This document shows positions 33,701 through 42,063 of a DNA stretch of 64,000 nucleotides, piece by piece. Both the position numbers and the translations under genes were made by a program. The stretch comes from Clostridiales bacterium FE2011 (GTDB lineage Bacteria > Bacillota > Clostridia > Christensenellales > Aristaeellaceae): the NCBI GenBank assembly GCA_017569305.1, contig CP069418.1, positions 1,116,001 to 1,180,000 of the forward strand, in the 5' to 3' direction. The notes beneath the pieces are model-generated. The model saw nothing but the letters and a program-made list of their open reading frames with translations. It searched no databases and had not been told where the DNA came from. Position 1 is the stretch's first letter. Each line of letters starts with the position of its first letter.

Positions 33701-35036
33701 CTTCAGTTGTCGGCAGGTCCTCCAGCCGGACCAGTTTCTGCATCCACTCCGTATAGGGATGCTCCTGGGCAAAGCGGGTCTTCAGGGCCTCGCTTTCCGT
33801 CAGCCGGCCTGTCTTCAGATCTGCTTCCAGCACGTCTCCGGCTTTCAGCTTCCAGCGCCGCAGAATATGGGCATTTTCTTCAAACAGCACGCCTGCCTCG
33901 GAGGTCAGGATCAACCGCCGGTCATCCGTCAGTGCGCAGCGCAGCGGACGCAGGCCGTTCCGGTCCAGGGACGCGCACACTGTGTCGCCGTCGGAATACA
34001 GGATTGCCGCGGGGCCGTCCCAGGGCTCCATCATTGTGGCATAGTAGCGGTACAGATCCCGCCAGGCTGTTTCTTTCTTCAGCCCCTGCCAGGGTTCCGG
34101 CAGCAGAATCATTCCGGCCAGCGGCAGCGGGAATCCGTTCATCGCCAGGAACTCCAGGGTATTATCCAGCATCTGGCTGTCGCTTCCGTCCGGATCAACC
34201 ACCGGCAGTACGCGCTTCATTTCCGCGCCCATCACGTCGGAACGCATGGTTTCTTCACGCGCCTTCATCCGGTCATGGTTGCCGCGGATGGTATTGATTT
34301 CCCCGTTATGCAGCAGCATCCGCTGGGGATGTGCCTTGCTCCAGGACGGGAAAGTATTGGTAGAAAAACGGGAGTGCACCATCGCCATACTGCTGGCATA
34401 GCGCACGTCCTGCAGATCGTCATAGAAAGAACGCAGCTGGTTCACCAGCATCATGCCCTTGTAGACGATCGTACGGCTGGACAGGGAGCATACATATGCG
34501 TCCGTGTCCTGGTGTTCAAAAACACGCCGTAATATAAAAAGCCGCCGGTCAAAGTCCTGACCGGCACCGGTCTCCTTCGGCCTTTTTAAAAAGCACTGTC
34601 GGATGCACGGCATCGTCCGCCGTGCTCCCGCGCCCAGCTGGGCCGGGTGGCAGGGTACCTCCCGCCACCCGAGCACCTGAATCCCTTCGGATTCCGCCAG
34701 CTGTTCAAAGATTCTTGCTGTATTCTGAGCTCCGACTTCATCCTCCGGCAAGAAGAACATACCCACGCCGTAATCTCCGGGGTTGCCCAGGGCGATTCCT
34801 TCTTCCCTGGCCCAGGCGGCAAACAGGGCATGGGGCAGCTGGGTCATAATGCCCACGCCGTCTCCGGTAGTTCCTTCCGCATCGCTGCCCGCACGGTGCG
34901 CCAGGCGTTCCACAATACACAGTGCCTGATCCACCGTCCGGTGGGTTGCCTTCGCGTTCAGGTCCACCACGGCGCCGACGCCGCAGCTGTCATGTTCCAA
35001 TTCTTTATGATAAAGAGGATACTGTCGGTCAGTCAT
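30720..35036 (-). CDS. gltB: Glutamate synthase large subunit
   Basis: 1438 residues. Makes two glutamates from glutamine and 2-oxoglutarate. The N-terminal amidotransferase domain starts at HDSCGVGAVVDLNAKATH; Cys18 should become the N-terminal nucleophile after removal of a 17-residue propeptide. The central and FMN-binding synthase domains (GGRSNSGEGGELPERFG, GEGGEGGTGAAPMSS-like segment, VTMGCRMMRVCQLGTCPFG holding the 3Fe-4S cysteines) and the C-terminal beta-helix (CGGQSFGAFLPHG) follow. The start at 35036 has GGAGGG 7 bases upstream; an upstream in-frame ATG would read through a heptamer repeat. Confidence 0.97.
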   Translation of the reverse strand: MTDRQYPLYHKELEHDSCGVGAVVDLNAKATHRTVDQALCIVERLAHRAGSDAEGTTGDGVGIMTQLPHALFAAWAREEGIALGNPGDYGVGMFFLPEDEVGAQNTARIFEQLAESEGIQVLGWREVPCHPAQLGAGARRTMPCIRQCFLKRPKETGAGQDFDRRLFILRRVFEHQDTDAYVCSLSSRTIVYKGMMLVNQLRSFYDDLQDVRYASSMAMVHSRFSTNTFPSWSKAHPQRMLLHNGEINTIRGNHDRMKAREETMRSDVMGAEMKRVLPVVDPDGSDSQMLDNTLEFLAMNGFPLPLAGMILLPEPWQGLKKETAWRDLYRYYATMMEPWDGPAAILYSDGDTVCASLDRNGLRPLRCALTDDRRLILTSEAGVLFEENAHILRRWKLKAGDVLEADLKTGRLTESEALKTRFAQEHPYTEWMQKLVRLEDLPTTEVKEDILLEAEREKLCKAFHYTWEDVQDIVLPMAAKGTEPIVSMGADVPVAALSKTHPSLYDYFRQRFAQVTNPPIDALREEVKTDCSIYVGDDGNLLSREAGNSAVLELPSPVLTEEELQRIREMDHPDFSVRTVSLLYDKKGSLRDALEHFFAVCDQACRDHINILILSDRGVGPDAIAIPSLLAVSALEQHLIKKKKRTAVSVILESGEPRDVHQMAMLIGFGARAVNPYLAHACVRALCADGQIDKTPEEAIRDYNKALTAGVLKIASKMGVSVLQAYQSAQLFEAVGLDQGLVKTYFTNTPCSLGGTDLNRIEADSRYHHEAAFAAAGSEGLVSEGKHKYRRGEAAEEHLYAPETIHLLQQAVWTDDRAAFDKYAARIENEGPRTIRSMLSFNYDSCRPVSLEEVEAASEIVKRFRTGAMSYGSISQEAHECMAKAMNHLGGRSNSGEGGELPERFGTELNSAIKQVASGRFGVTREYLLSAKEIQIKMAQGAKPGEGGHLPGAKVTDSVAKTRCSTPGISLISPPPHHDIYSIEDLAELIYDLQCANEDAKITVKLVSSAGVGTIASGVAKAGAGGILISGGEGGTGAAPMSSVHHAGLPWEIGLAEAHQVLCRNRLRQTVTLETDGKLMTGHDVMVALLLGAEQFGFATAPLVTMGCRMMRVCQLGTCPFGIATQNPELRKRFKGKPEYVERFMLFIAEQMREIMAKLGARTVDELVGRSDLLVMKDDAAMDLSDLTGFARNTHFQPAAKFDFHLAERADVRLYQDHVHLMTTDRAFGTMLKGNRHIQAQGCGGQSFGAFLPHGQEITLYGVANDYLGKGLSGGTLAVCPPADSIWKKEDTLIGNVALYGATSGYAFVAGMAGERFAVRNSGAWAVVEGVGDHGCEYMTGGRVAVLGPVGDNFAAGMSGGVAWVLDEDGQLQNRLNTGHVKLYEVSAQQADELNRLLEMHVKATGSEKAREILEHFSDYLPKFKAVISDEYLAWMNN

Positions 35037-35069
35037 CTTAACTCCCTCCGGAAGGATGGGAGTTGAGAA

Positions 35070-35106
35070 CTCTACACTCTCAACTCTGCACTCTTCACTC
35101 TTCACT
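35070..35106. repeat. CACTCTTCA-type tract between ANTAR gene and gltB
   Basis: On the plus strand the junction reads CTCTACACTCTCAACTCTGC followed by ACTCTTCACTCTTCACTC, an irregular 7-mer array. It is of the same type as the tracts at 40264-40303 and 42064-42117. Confidence 0.55.
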
Positions 35107-35626
35107 CAGACTTGTCGAGAATTTGCTGAGCAAATTCGGCCATCTTCATGCCGTGGTTCATGGCGTACTGCTGCATGGCGCGGTGCGCTTCCGGTTCAGT
35201 CAATCCTTTCTGTTTCATCAGGATGGCCTTGGCCCGGTCCACCAAATCCTTGCTTTCCCCGGTCCGTCGGGGCAGCCGCATCCGGTGCAGCTGGGACAGC
35301 ATCTCCACCGCACCGATCACAGCCTGTCCGGAAGCCGGCATCGCCAGCCGGAAAATCTCCGGTGATTCGATGTTCTCCAGTACAGCCTGTTTGGCAATCA
35401 GCAGGATCTGGATACTGTCCTTATAGTCCCACATCAGTTCATCCGGTTTACAGTCCGGAGTGAAACCGATCATAACCACAACACAATCTTCGCTTTCGCT
35501 CAGTGCCCGGCGCAGCTCACTTCCTGATGAGCAACTTCGGAACACCTGCAATCCGGAGGAGGCAAGGAGCTTGACGAGCTTTGAACGGCTGTCTTCCGAC
35601 TGGCTGACAACAACGATCCTGGCCAC
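35102..35626 (-). CDS. ANTAR-domain response regulator
   Basis: A 174-residue regulator. Residues 1-115 resemble a receiver domain (MARIVVVSQSEDSRSKLVKL), but the usual phospho-acceptor aspartate is not evident (VVVMIGFTPDC occupies that strand), so it may be a pseudo-receiver. Residues about 115-172 are an ANTAR domain (LVDRAKAILMKQKGLTEPEA, HRAMQQYAMNHGMKMAEFA), which binds paired RNA hairpins and causes antitermination. Its position between glnA and gltB, and the usual role of such proteins in clostridial nitrogen control, suggest it acts on glutamine/ammonium gene leaders. The start codon is GTG with GGAGGTG 5 bases upstream. Confidence 0.88.
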   Translation of the reverse strand: MARIVVVSQSEDSRSKLVKLLASSGLQVFRSCSSGSELRRALSESEDCVVVMIGFTPDCKPDELMWDYKDSIQILLIAKQAVLENIESPEIFRLAMPASGQAVIGAVEMLSQLHRMRLPRRTGESKDLVDRAKAILMKQKGLTEPEAHRAMQQYAMNHGMKMAEFAQQILDKSE

Positions 35627-35645
35627 GGTTCCACCTCCATTAATC

Positions 35646-35679
35646 TAATTCACAATTCATCATTCATCATTCACAATTA
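35646..35679. repeat. AATTCATCATTCATC-type tract
   Basis: Irregular repeats of CAATTCATCATT lie between the ANTAR gene and the glnA 3' end. Confidence 0.5.
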
Positions 35680-35763
35680 TTTCTTATAGGGAACCACGCC
35701 GGTGCGTTTCTGCTTATACGTTTGCATATCACACAGAATCCGCAACAGTATGGAAATCCTATA

Positions 35764-35797
35764 TAATTCTGAATTCTGAATTCATAATTCTGAATTA
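35764..35797. repeat. ATTCTGAATTCTG-type tract at the glnA 3' end
   Basis: Four imperfect copies of ATTCTGAA directly follow the glnA stop codon (minus strand). The gap 35627-35798 shows no clear promoter or terminator, so glnA may be co-transcribed with the ANTAR and glt genes. Confidence 0.5.
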
Positions 35798-35798
35798 A

Positions 35799-37130
35799 TT
35801 AAAACATCACCAGATAGCGGTCGATTTCCCACTTGCTCACATGTGTACGGTAGGCATCCCACTCTTTTTCCTTGCCTTCCACATACTGATCAAGCACGTG
35901 CTCGCCCAGGGCAGTGCAGATCACCGCGTCTTCCTTCAGGCAGTCCACGGCTTCCTTCAGTGTGCCGGGCAGGGACTTGATGCCCTTTGCTTCGCGGGTG
36001 GCAGCATCCATAGCGAAGATGTTTTCAGTGATTTCATCCGGCGGGGTCATACCCTTTTCAATACCGTCCAGGCCGGCAGCCAGGCAGACAGCCATGTTCA
36101 GGTAGGGGTTCGCGCTCGGATCGGGGCAGCGCAGTTCAACGCGGGTTCCGTTGCCGCGGGCAGCGGGAATACGGATCAGGGCGCTGCGGTTGCTGGCGCT
36201 CCAGGCCAGGTAGCAGGGAGCTTCGTAGCCGGGTACCAGGCGCTTGTAGCTGTTAACCAGCGGGTTGGTGATCGCCGCCATGCCGCGGATGTGGGCCAGG
36301 ATACCGGCGATGAAGGAATAAGCTTCCTTGCTCAGGCCGCGCTTATCGGAAGGATCGGCAAATACGTTCTTGCCATCCTTGAAAAGGCTCATATTGGTGT
36401 GCATGCCGCTGCCGTTGATACCGAACACAGGCTTGGGCATGAAGGTTGCATGCAGGCCGTTCTTCTGGGCCAGCGTTTTCACAGCCAGTTTGAAGGTCAT
36501 GATATTGTCTGCAGCCGTCAGCGCGTCAGCGTAACGGAAGTCGATCTCGTGCTGGCCGGCAGCCACTTCATGATGGCTGGCTTCGATTTCGAAGCCCATC
36601 TGCTCCAGTGCCAGGCAGATCTCGCGGCGGGTGCTCTCACCGTGATCCAGCGGTCCCAGGTCGAAGTAGCCGGCTTCGTCAGAAGTGGTGGTGGTGGGCT
36701 TTCCTTCTTCATCAGTCTGGAAGAGGAAGAACTCGCACTCCGGTCCTACATTGAAGGAGTAACCCATATCGGCCGCCCGCTTCAGCACTTTCTTCAGCAC
36801 GCCGCGGGGATCACCGGCAAAGGGTGTTCCGTCGGGATTGTAAACATCACAGATCAGTCTGGCGACTTTACCGTGCTGGGGACGCCAGGGCAGAATAGTG
36901 AAGGTGTCCAGGTCGGGGCGCAGATACTGGTCGCTCTCATTGATGCGGACAAAGCCCTCAATGCTGCTGCCGTCGATCATAATTTCATTGTTAACGGCTT
37001 TTTCGATCTGGCTGGCTGTAATAGCCACGTTCTTCAGCTGACCGAAAATATCGGTGAACTGCATGCGGATGAACTCCACGTCGCCTTCCCGTACCAGGCG
37101 GATAATGTCTTCCTTCGTGTACTTACTCAT
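35799..37130 (-). CDS. glnA: Glutamine synthetase type I
   Basis: 443 residues, the length of the Gram-positive GSI-alpha form that lacks adenylylation. Makes glutamine from glutamate, ammonia and ATP. Motifs: [44 protein letters not shown] and [18 protein letters not shown]. An arginine near the feedback loop as in Bacillus GSI-alpha is plausible but was not aligned. The start at 37130 has GAGGGGGT 7 bases upstream; a 14-residue longer frame overlaps the leader. A strong promoter and a hairpin leader precede it. Confidence 0.97.
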   Translation of the reverse strand: MSKYTKEDIIRLVREGDVEFIRMQFTDIFGQLKNVAITASQIEKAVNNEIMIDGSSIEGFVRINESDQYLRPDLDTFTILPWRPQHGKVARLICDVYNPDGTPFAGDPRGVLKKVLKRAADMGYSFNVGPECEFFLFQTDEEGKPTTTTSDEAGYFDLGPLDHGESTRREICLALEQMGFEIEASHHEVAAGQHEIDFRYADALTAADNIMTFKLAVKTLAQKNGLHATFMPKPVFGINGSGMHTNMSLFKDGKNVFADPSDKRGLSKEAYSFIAGILAHIRGMAAITNPLVNSYKRLVPGYEAPCYLAWSASNRSALIRIPAARGNGTRVELRCPDPSANPYLNMAVCLAAGLDGIEKGMTPPDEITENIFAMDAATREAKGIKSLPGTLKEAVDCLKEDAVICTALGEHVLDQYVEGKEKEWDAYRTHVSKWEIDRYLVMF

Positions 37131-37150
37131 AATACTGACCCCCTCAGCGT

Positions 37151-37199
37151 CATAATAAAAGAAAGAGAGCAAGGTGCATCGTCAGCACGACACCCTTGC
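37151..37199 (-). promoter_or_regulatory. Terminator-like hairpin in the glnA leader
   Basis: On the minus strand GCAAGGGTG (37191-37199) pairs with CACCTTGC (37169-37176) and TCGT with ACGA inside it, closing on GCTG. The U-rich run TCTCTTTCTTTTATT follows. It starts within about 10 bases of the transcription start. The terminal loop TGCTGA also occurs in the amt leader hairpin. Confidence 0.6.
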
Positions 37200-37211
37200 C
37201 CTGATGCGCGT

Positions 37212-37240
37212 ATCCTATCACCGGTCCGGAAAGCTGTCAA
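37212..37240 (-). promoter_or_regulatory. Promoter of glnA
   Basis: On the minus strand TTGACA (37235-37240), 17 bases, TAGGAT (37212-37217). Confidence 0.8.
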
Positions 37241-37293
37241 TCCCCCGGATTGTATTCCCTTTGTATTCGCTGTTTCCTTTCCCTGTTTCTTCC

Positions 37294-37322
37294 TTGACAA
37301 GGCTTTCACGGAATGATACCAT
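37294..37322 (+). promoter_or_regulatory. Promoter of dapL
   Basis: TTGACA (37294-37299), 17 bases, TACCAT (37317-37322). It diverges from the glnA promoter, with the two -35 elements about 54 bases apart. Confidence 0.7.
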
Positions 37323-37330
37323 ACCTCCCA

Positions 37331-37375
37331 ACAAGGCAAAGGCGTCCTGCGAAGGATTTCCTTGCCTTGTTTTTC
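37331..37375 (+). promoter_or_regulatory. Terminator-like hairpin in the dapL leader
   Basis: ACAAGGCAA (37331-37339) pairs with TTGCCTTGT (37362-37370), extended by GG/CC and an inner TCCT-GCGA-AGGA hairpin with a GNRA loop, then TTTTTCG. It begins near the expected transcription start, so dapL probably needs readthrough. The following bases 37378-37415 are a TACCTCCTAC-type low-complexity tract. Confidence 0.6.
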
Positions 37376-37434
37376 GTTTATACCTCCTACTTCCTACCTC
37401 ATACCTCCTACCTTAATCAAAAGGAGTTGATCCC

Positions 37435-38622
37435 ATGCTGACACCAAACCTCAGCTACGCGAATCTGAAAGAATCCTATCTTTTCTATCATATTGCCCAG
37501 AAGACCAAGGCCTATCTGGCAGAGCATCCGGGAACCCATCTTTACCGGATGGGCATCGGGGATGTTTCCCTGCCGCTGGTTCCCGCGGTCATTAAGGCAC
37601 TGCATGAGGGTGTGGATGATCAGAGTGTAAAGGATCGCTTCCATGGCTATATGCCGGAGTGCGGCGCGCCCTCCCTCCGGGAGACCATCGCAAAGCACTA
37701 TGAAAAGCGGGATGTTTTCCTTTCTCCTGTGGAAGTTTTCGTTTCCAGCGGCGCCAGTGATGAACTGGGCGACCTGCTGGACCTCTTTGACCGGTCAAAC
37801 AAGGCTTTGATCATGGAGCCGGCCTATCCCGCCTATGTGGACGCCAACACCATGGCCGGCCGGGAGATTATTCATCTTCCCTCCGGCCCGGATAATCATT
37901 TCCTGCCCCTGCCGAAGCCGGGGCTGGATGCGGATCTGATCTATCTGTGCTCCCCGAACAATCCCACCGGTGCCGCTTACAACCGGGAACAGCTGACCCA
38001 GTGGGTCAACTGGGCCAATGAACGCGGTGCGGTGATCCTCTTCGATGCCGCCTATGAAGCCTTTATAGAAGAAGATCTTCCCCACAGCATTTTTGAGATT
38101 CCCGGTGCGGAAACCTGCGCCATCGAGATATGCTCCCTGTCCAAGACCGCCGGTTTCACCGGCACCCGCCTCGGCTACACGGTCATTCCGAAGGCGCTGG
38201 AACGCTGCGGCATGAATCTCAATGCCATGTGGGTTCGGAACCGCACCACCAAGACCAACGGCGTTTCCTATATCCTGCAGCACGGCGGTGCCGCCGTCTT
38301 CACGGATGAAGGACAAAAGCAGATCCATGACAACATCCGGATCTATAAGCAGAACGCCAAGGTGCTTATGGCCGCACTGGACAAAGCCGGGATCCGTTAC
38401 TGGGGCGGCAAAAATGCGCCCTACATCTGGATGCAGTGCCCGAACGGCATGGGCAGCTGGGAATTCTTCGACAAGCTGCTCAATGAGATCCAGGTTGTCG
38501 GCACCCCCGGCGAAGGCTTCGGTGCCTGCGGTGAAGGCTTCTTCCGCTTCTCCACCTTCGGCGATCCCGCTGATACAGTTGAAGCCGCCGATCGTCTGTT
38601 GAAGCTGCTGACTGACCATTAA
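37435..38622 (+). CDS. dapL: LL-diaminopimelate aminotransferase
   Basis: 395 residues, a PLP class I/II aminotransferase of the DapL family. It converts tetrahydrodipicolinate directly to LL-diaminopimelate for lysine and peptidoglycan. PLP lysine in SLSKTAGFTGTRLGYT; NNPTGAAYN and FRFSTFGDP are family motifs. LVPAVIKALHEG and HGYMPECGAPSLRE fit DapL rather than AspC. AAGGAG lies 8 bases before the ATG. Confidence 0.92.
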   Translation: MLTPNLSYANLKESYLFYHIAQKTKAYLAEHPGTHLYRMGIGDVSLPLVPAVIKALHEGVDDQSVKDRFHGYMPECGAPSLRETIAKHYEKRDVFLSPVEVFVSSGASDELGDLLDLFDRSNKALIMEPAYPAYVDANTMAGREIIHLPSGPDNHFLPLPKPGLDADLIYLCSPNNPTGAAYNREQLTQWVNWANERGAVILFDAAYEAFIEEDLPHSIFEIPGAETCAIEICSLSKTAGFTGTRLGYTVIPKALERCGMNLNAMWVRNRTTKTNGVSYILQHGGAAVFTDEGQKQIHDNIRIYKQNAKVLMAALDKAGIRYWGGKNAPYIWMQCPNGMGSWEFFDKLLNEIQVVGTPGEGFGACGEGFFRFSTFGDPADTVEAADRLLKLLTDH

Positions 38623-38652
38623 TTCTTCATTTTTCATTTTTCATTCTTCATT
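38621..38652. repeat. TTCATTTTTCATTCTTCATT tract between dapL and asnB
   Basis: Four imperfect TTTTTCATTC-like units fill the gap directly after the dapL stop and before the asnB ribosome binding site. Confidence 0.5.
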
Positions 38653-38667
38653 TTGGAGGAATACGCT

Positions 38668-40248
38668 ATGTGTTCTATTTTCGGCATGACCGGTGCCCGT
38701 TTTCCCCGGGACCTGATCAAAACCTGTTTTGACCGGACCATCTCCCGTGGTCCGGATATGAGCCGCCTGGTGGATATCCCCGGCGGCATCCTTGGTTTTC
38801 ACCGTCTGGCCATCATGGGCCTGCACGAGGAAGGTATGCAGCCCTTCCGGCTGGACGACGACTATGTGGTCTGCAACGGCGAGCTGTACGGCTTCCGTCC
38901 CCTGCGGGCCCGTCTCATGGAAACCTATGACCTGAAAAGCGAATGTGACTGTGAAATCCTGCTTCCCCTCTACCGGGAATATGGCGTGGAAATGTTCAAA
39001 ACCCTGGATGCGGAGTTCGCCCTGATCCTCTGGGACGGCAAACAGCAGAAACTGATTGCTGCAAGGGATCCCATCGGTATCCGTCCTCTCTATTACGGAG
39101 AGGTTCGCGGCGGCGGTATGGCCTTCGCCAGCGAGCCGAAAAACCTGATCGGCATGTGCGATAAGATTCTTCCCTTCCCGCCCGGCCACTACTACATCGA
39201 CGGTGAGTTCGTCCAGTATGCGGACCCCGCCTACGTCGGATATTTCACCATGAAAACAGAAGCGGAAGTCTGTCCCAAGCTGCGCCGCCTGCTGATGGAC
39301 GGCGTGGAAAAGCGTCTGGACGCGGATGCCCCGGTCGGTTTCCTGCTCTCCGGCGGCCTCGACTCTTCTCTCGTCTGCGCCATCGCACAAAAGATGCTGG
39401 ACAAACCTATCCGCACTTTCGCCATCGGTATGGACATTGATGCCATCGACCTGAAGTATGCCCGCATGGTTGCGGATTATATCGGCAGCGACCATACGGA
39501 AGTGATCATTAATGAGAAGGATGTGCTGGAAGCGCTGCCCACGGTTGTGGAGCTGCTCGGCACCTGGGATATCACCACCATCCGCGCTTCCATCGGCATG
39601 TACCTGGTCTGTAAATGGATCCATGAGAACACAGACGTCCGGGTGCTGCTGACCGGTGAAATTTCCGATGAACTGTTCGGTTATAAGTACACGGACTTCG
39701 CTCCTTCCGCCGCCGCCTTCCAGGAGGAAGCGGAAAAGCGTATCCGGGAACTGCATGTTTACGATGTGCTCCGCGCCGACCGCTGTATTTCCTACAACTC
39801 CCTGGAAGCCCGGGTTCCCTTCGGCGACCTGAAGTTCGTGCGCTATGCCATGAGCATTGATCCGGAACTGAAGATGAACAATCACAACATGGGCAAATAC
39901 CTGATCCGCAAAGCCTTCGCGGATGATCATATCCTGCCGGATGAAATCCTCTGGCGCCAGAAGGCTGCCTTCTCCGACGCAGTAGGCCACAGCATGGTGG
40001 ACGATCTGAAAGCCTATGCCGAGAAGACCTATACGGATCAGGAATTTGAGGAAAAAGCAGCGAAATACGACTACTGCCGTCCCTTCACAAAGGAAAGCCT
40101 CCTTTACCGGGAACTGTTCGAGCAGTATTATCCCGGCCAGGCTCATATGATTCCTGACTTCTGGATGCCCAACAAAACCTGGCCCGGCTGCAATGTCAAT
40201 GATCCTTCTGCACGGGTATTGGCCAATTATGGCCAAAGCGGCCAATAA
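38668..40248 (+). CDS. asnB: Asparagine synthase (glutamine-hydrolysing)
   Basis: 526 residues. Makes asparagine from aspartate, glutamine and ATP. MCSIFG places the nucleophile Cys2 directly after the initiator Met, which fixes the start at 38668 (GGAGG 8 bases upstream). The glutaminase half runs to about residue 200 and the synthetase half has the PP-loop LLSGGLDSSLV (about 226). LTGEISDELFGYKY and SLEARVPFGD are typical of AsnB. The last residues, ANYGQSGQ, lie in a palindrome over the stop codon. Confidence 0.94.
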   Translation: MCSIFGMTGARFPRDLIKTCFDRTISRGPDMSRLVDIPGGILGFHRLAIMGLHEEGMQPFRLDDDYVVCNGELYGFRPLRARLMETYDLKSECDCEILLPLYREYGVEMFKTLDAEFALILWDGKQQKLIAARDPIGIRPLYYGEVRGGGMAFASEPKNLIGMCDKILPFPPGHYYIDGEFVQYADPAYVGYFTMKTEAEVCPKLRRLLMDGVEKRLDADAPVGFLLSGGLDSSLVCAIAQKMLDKPIRTFAIGMDIDAIDLKYARMVADYIGSDHTEVIINEKDVLEALPTVVELLGTWDITTIRASIGMYLVCKWIHENTDVRVLLTGEISDELFGYKYTDFAPSAAAFQEEAEKRIRELHVYDVLRADRCISYNSLEARVPFGDLKFVRYAMSIDPELKMNNHNMGKYLIRKAFADDHILPDEILWRQKAAFSDAVGHSMVDDLKAYAEKTYTDQEFEEKAAKYDYCRPFTKESLLYRELFEQYYPGQAHMIPDFWMPNKTWPGCNVNDPSARVLANYGQSGQ

Positions 40249-40257
40249 TTGGCCAAT
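40218..40257. other. Palindrome spanning the asnB stop codon
   Basis: ATTGGCCAATTATGGCC (40218-40234) is inversely repeated at 40240-40257 with one extra base. The TAA stop (40246-40248) lies in the second arm. No T-run follows; the real terminator is at 40363. Confidence 0.6.
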
Positions 40258-40263
40258 GCCTGT

Positions 40264-40303
40264 GCAACTCTTCACTTTTCACTTTTCACTCTTCACTCTT
40301 CAG
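40264..40303. repeat. ACTCTTCACTTTTCACT-type tract
   Basis: Five imperfect copies of CACTTTT/CACTCTT follow the asnB palindrome. Confidence 0.55.
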
Positions 40304-40310
40304 TTGAGCA

Positions 40311-40344
40311 GCCGTCAAAGTACCATCGGTACTTTGGTAACGGC
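40311..40344 (+). repeat. Covarying hairpin element, copy C
   Basis: Outer stem GCCGT/ACGGC (40311-40315, 40340-40344), inner stem CAAAGTACC/GGTACTTTG (40316-40324, 40328-40336) with ATC loop, GTA bulge at 40337-40339, then GATCGCA. Preceded by TTGAGCA as copy A is preceded by TTGAGCA. Confidence 0.65.
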
Positions 40345-40362
40345 GATCGCACTTCACACTTC

Positions 40363-40389
40363 ACAAAGAGGCGGAAACGCCTCTTTGTT
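40363..40389 (+). terminator. Terminator after asnB
   Basis: ACAAAGAGGCG and CGCCTCTTTGT form an 11-bp stem around a GAAA loop, followed by TATTCC. The T-run is weak, but the stem is strong. Confidence 0.65.
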
Positions 40390-40409
40390 ATTCCGGTTTC
40401 GTTGGTTTA

Positions 40410-40418
40410 TGGTATAAT
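40410..40418 (+). promoter_or_regulatory. Extended -10 promoter of guaA
   Basis: TGGTATAAT, an extended -10 element, lies about 90 bases before the guaA start. The -35 region is poor. Confidence 0.55.
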
Positions 40419-40508
40419 TATTATTGCGCAAATCGGGATTTGCGTTCATAATAACTCGGATTCATCATTGTGAATCACGATTCGATCCAATCTCTTCGGA
40501 GGGAACCT

Positions 40509-42053
40509 ATGCAGCAAAAAGAAACCATCATTATCCTGGACTTTGGCGGCCAGTATACCCAGCTGATCGCCCGCCGTGTCCGCGAATGCCACGTCTATTC
40601 CGAAGTCGTTCCGTGGAACATGCCCCTGGCGGATATCCTGGCCCGCAAGCCCATCGGTATTATTCTTTCTGGCGGTCCTTCCAGCGTCCATGATGCTGAT
40701 GCTCCCCGGATTGATCCCGCCCTTTATGAGGCGGGCATCCCGGTACTGGGTATCTGCTACGGTATGCAGCTGACTGCCCTGCTTCTGGGCGGAGCGGTTG
40801 AAAAAGCCAAAGAGCGGGAATACGGCCGTGTCACCGTCCGCATGAAGGAACAGACTGGTCTCTTCGGAGGTATGCAGTCCGCGTCCAACTGCTGGATGAG
40901 CCATACCTGGCAGGTCAGCGCCTGCCCGCCCGGTTTCCGGGTGATCGCAGAAACGGACAACTGCCCCGTTGCCGCCATGGTCAACGAGGATAAGAAGATC
41001 TGCTGCGTGCAGTTCCATCCGGAAGTGACCCATACCGAGGAAGGAACCATGCTGATCCGTAACTTCCTCTTCCGCTTCTGCGGCTGCTCCGGCGACTGGA
41101 CCATGAGTGCCTACGCCGAGACCGCCATTAAGCAGATCCGTGAAACCGTCGGCGAAGACGGAACCGTACTGCTGGCCCTGTCCGGCGGTGTGGACTCTTC
41201 TGTTGTTGCCGCCCTGATCTATAAAGCCATCGGCAAACGCCTCACCTGCGTTTTTGTGGACCACGGCCTCCTCCGCAAGGGTGAAAGTGACCAGGTATGC
41301 CATGTTTTCAGCCATCTGTTCCCCGTTCGGTTCATCCGTTCCGATGCCGCCGACCGCTTCTTCGGGGACCTGAAGGGTGTCACGGAGCCGGAAGAAAAGC
41401 GTCACATCATCGGCCGGGACTTCATTGAAGTCTTCAAGAAAGAAGCCACTGCCCTCGGCAAGCTGGACTATTTTGCCCAGGGTACCATCTATCCCGATGT
41501 TATTGAAAGCGGCCAGGGTACCAATGCCGCCGTCATCAAGAGCCACCACAATGTGGGTGGTCTTCCGAAAGAGCTCGGATTCACAGAACTCATTGAGCCT
41601 CTGCGCATGCTCTTCAAGGATGAGGTCCGCGCCCTGGGCGAAACCCTCGGCCTGCCGAAGGAACTGGTCTGGCGCCAGCCCTTCCCCGGCCCCGGCCTGG
41701 CCATCCGTATTATCGGGGAAGTCACTCCGGAAAAGGCGGAAATTGTTCGGGAAAGCGACGCCATCTTCCGTGAGGAGATCGCCGCCGCCGGCCTGGACCG
41801 CCATGTCAATCAGTATTTCACCGTGCTGACCGGCATCCAGAGTGTCGGCGTTATGGGTGACGAGCGCACCTATGATTACACCATCGCCCTCCGTGCCGTC
41901 ACCACCGACGACTTCATGACCGCCGACTGGGCTCGTCTCCCCTATGACCTCATTGCCCGGGTTTCCGCCCGCATTGTCAATGAGGTTCCGCATGCAAGCA
42001 GAGTAGTAATGGATGTGACGACGAAGCCTCCGGCGAGCATTGAGTGGGAATAA
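40509..42053 (+). CDS. guaA: GMP synthase (glutamine-hydrolysing)
   Basis: 514 residues. Converts XMP to GMP with ammonia from glutamine. Class I amidotransferase at the N-terminus with the nucleophile in LGICYGMQL and [14 protein letters not shown] pyrophosphatase with [17 protein letters not shown]; the C-terminal dimerisation domain ends [11 protein letters not shown] as usual. The ATG at 40509 has GGAGGG 5 bases upstream. No purine riboswitch is visible in the leader. Confidence 0.97.
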   Translation: MQQKETIIILDFGGQYTQLIARRVRECHVYSEVVPWNMPLADILARKPIGIILSGGPSSVHDADAPRIDPALYEAGIPVLGICYGMQLTALLLGGAVEKAKEREYGRVTVRMKEQTGLFGGMQSASNCWMSHTWQVSACPPGFRVIAETDNCPVAAMVNEDKKICCVQFHPEVTHTEEGTMLIRNFLFRFCGCSGDWTMSAYAETAIKQIRETVGEDGTVLLALSGGVDSSVVAALIYKAIGKRLTCVFVDHGLLRKGESDQVCHVFSHLFPVRFIRSDAADRFFGDLKGVTEPEEKRHIIGRDFIEVFKKEATALGKLDYFAQGTIYPDVIESGQGTNAAVIKSHHNVGGLPKELGFTELIEPLRMLFKDEVRALGETLGLPKELVWRQPFPGPGLAIRIIGEVTPEKAEIVRESDAIFREEIAAAGLDRHVNQYFTVLTGIQSVGVMGDERTYDYTIALRAVTTDDFMTADWARLPYDLIARVSARIVNEVPHASRVVMDVTTKPPASIEWE

Positions 42054-42063
42054 ATTCCCATTC

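Noticed and set aside
32730..34532. 600-codon frame on the plus strand
   Set aside because: It is antisense to gltB and shows no domain; the gltB reading is certain.
38641..40275. 544-codon minus-strand frame opposite asnB, and the similar one at 40446-42065 opposite guaA
   Set aside because: Both are shadows of well-supported amidotransferase genes.
40363..40389. Purine riboswitch in the guaA leader
   Set aside because: The hairpin is a GAAA-capped terminator; no three-way junction or TATA-N-GG core is present.
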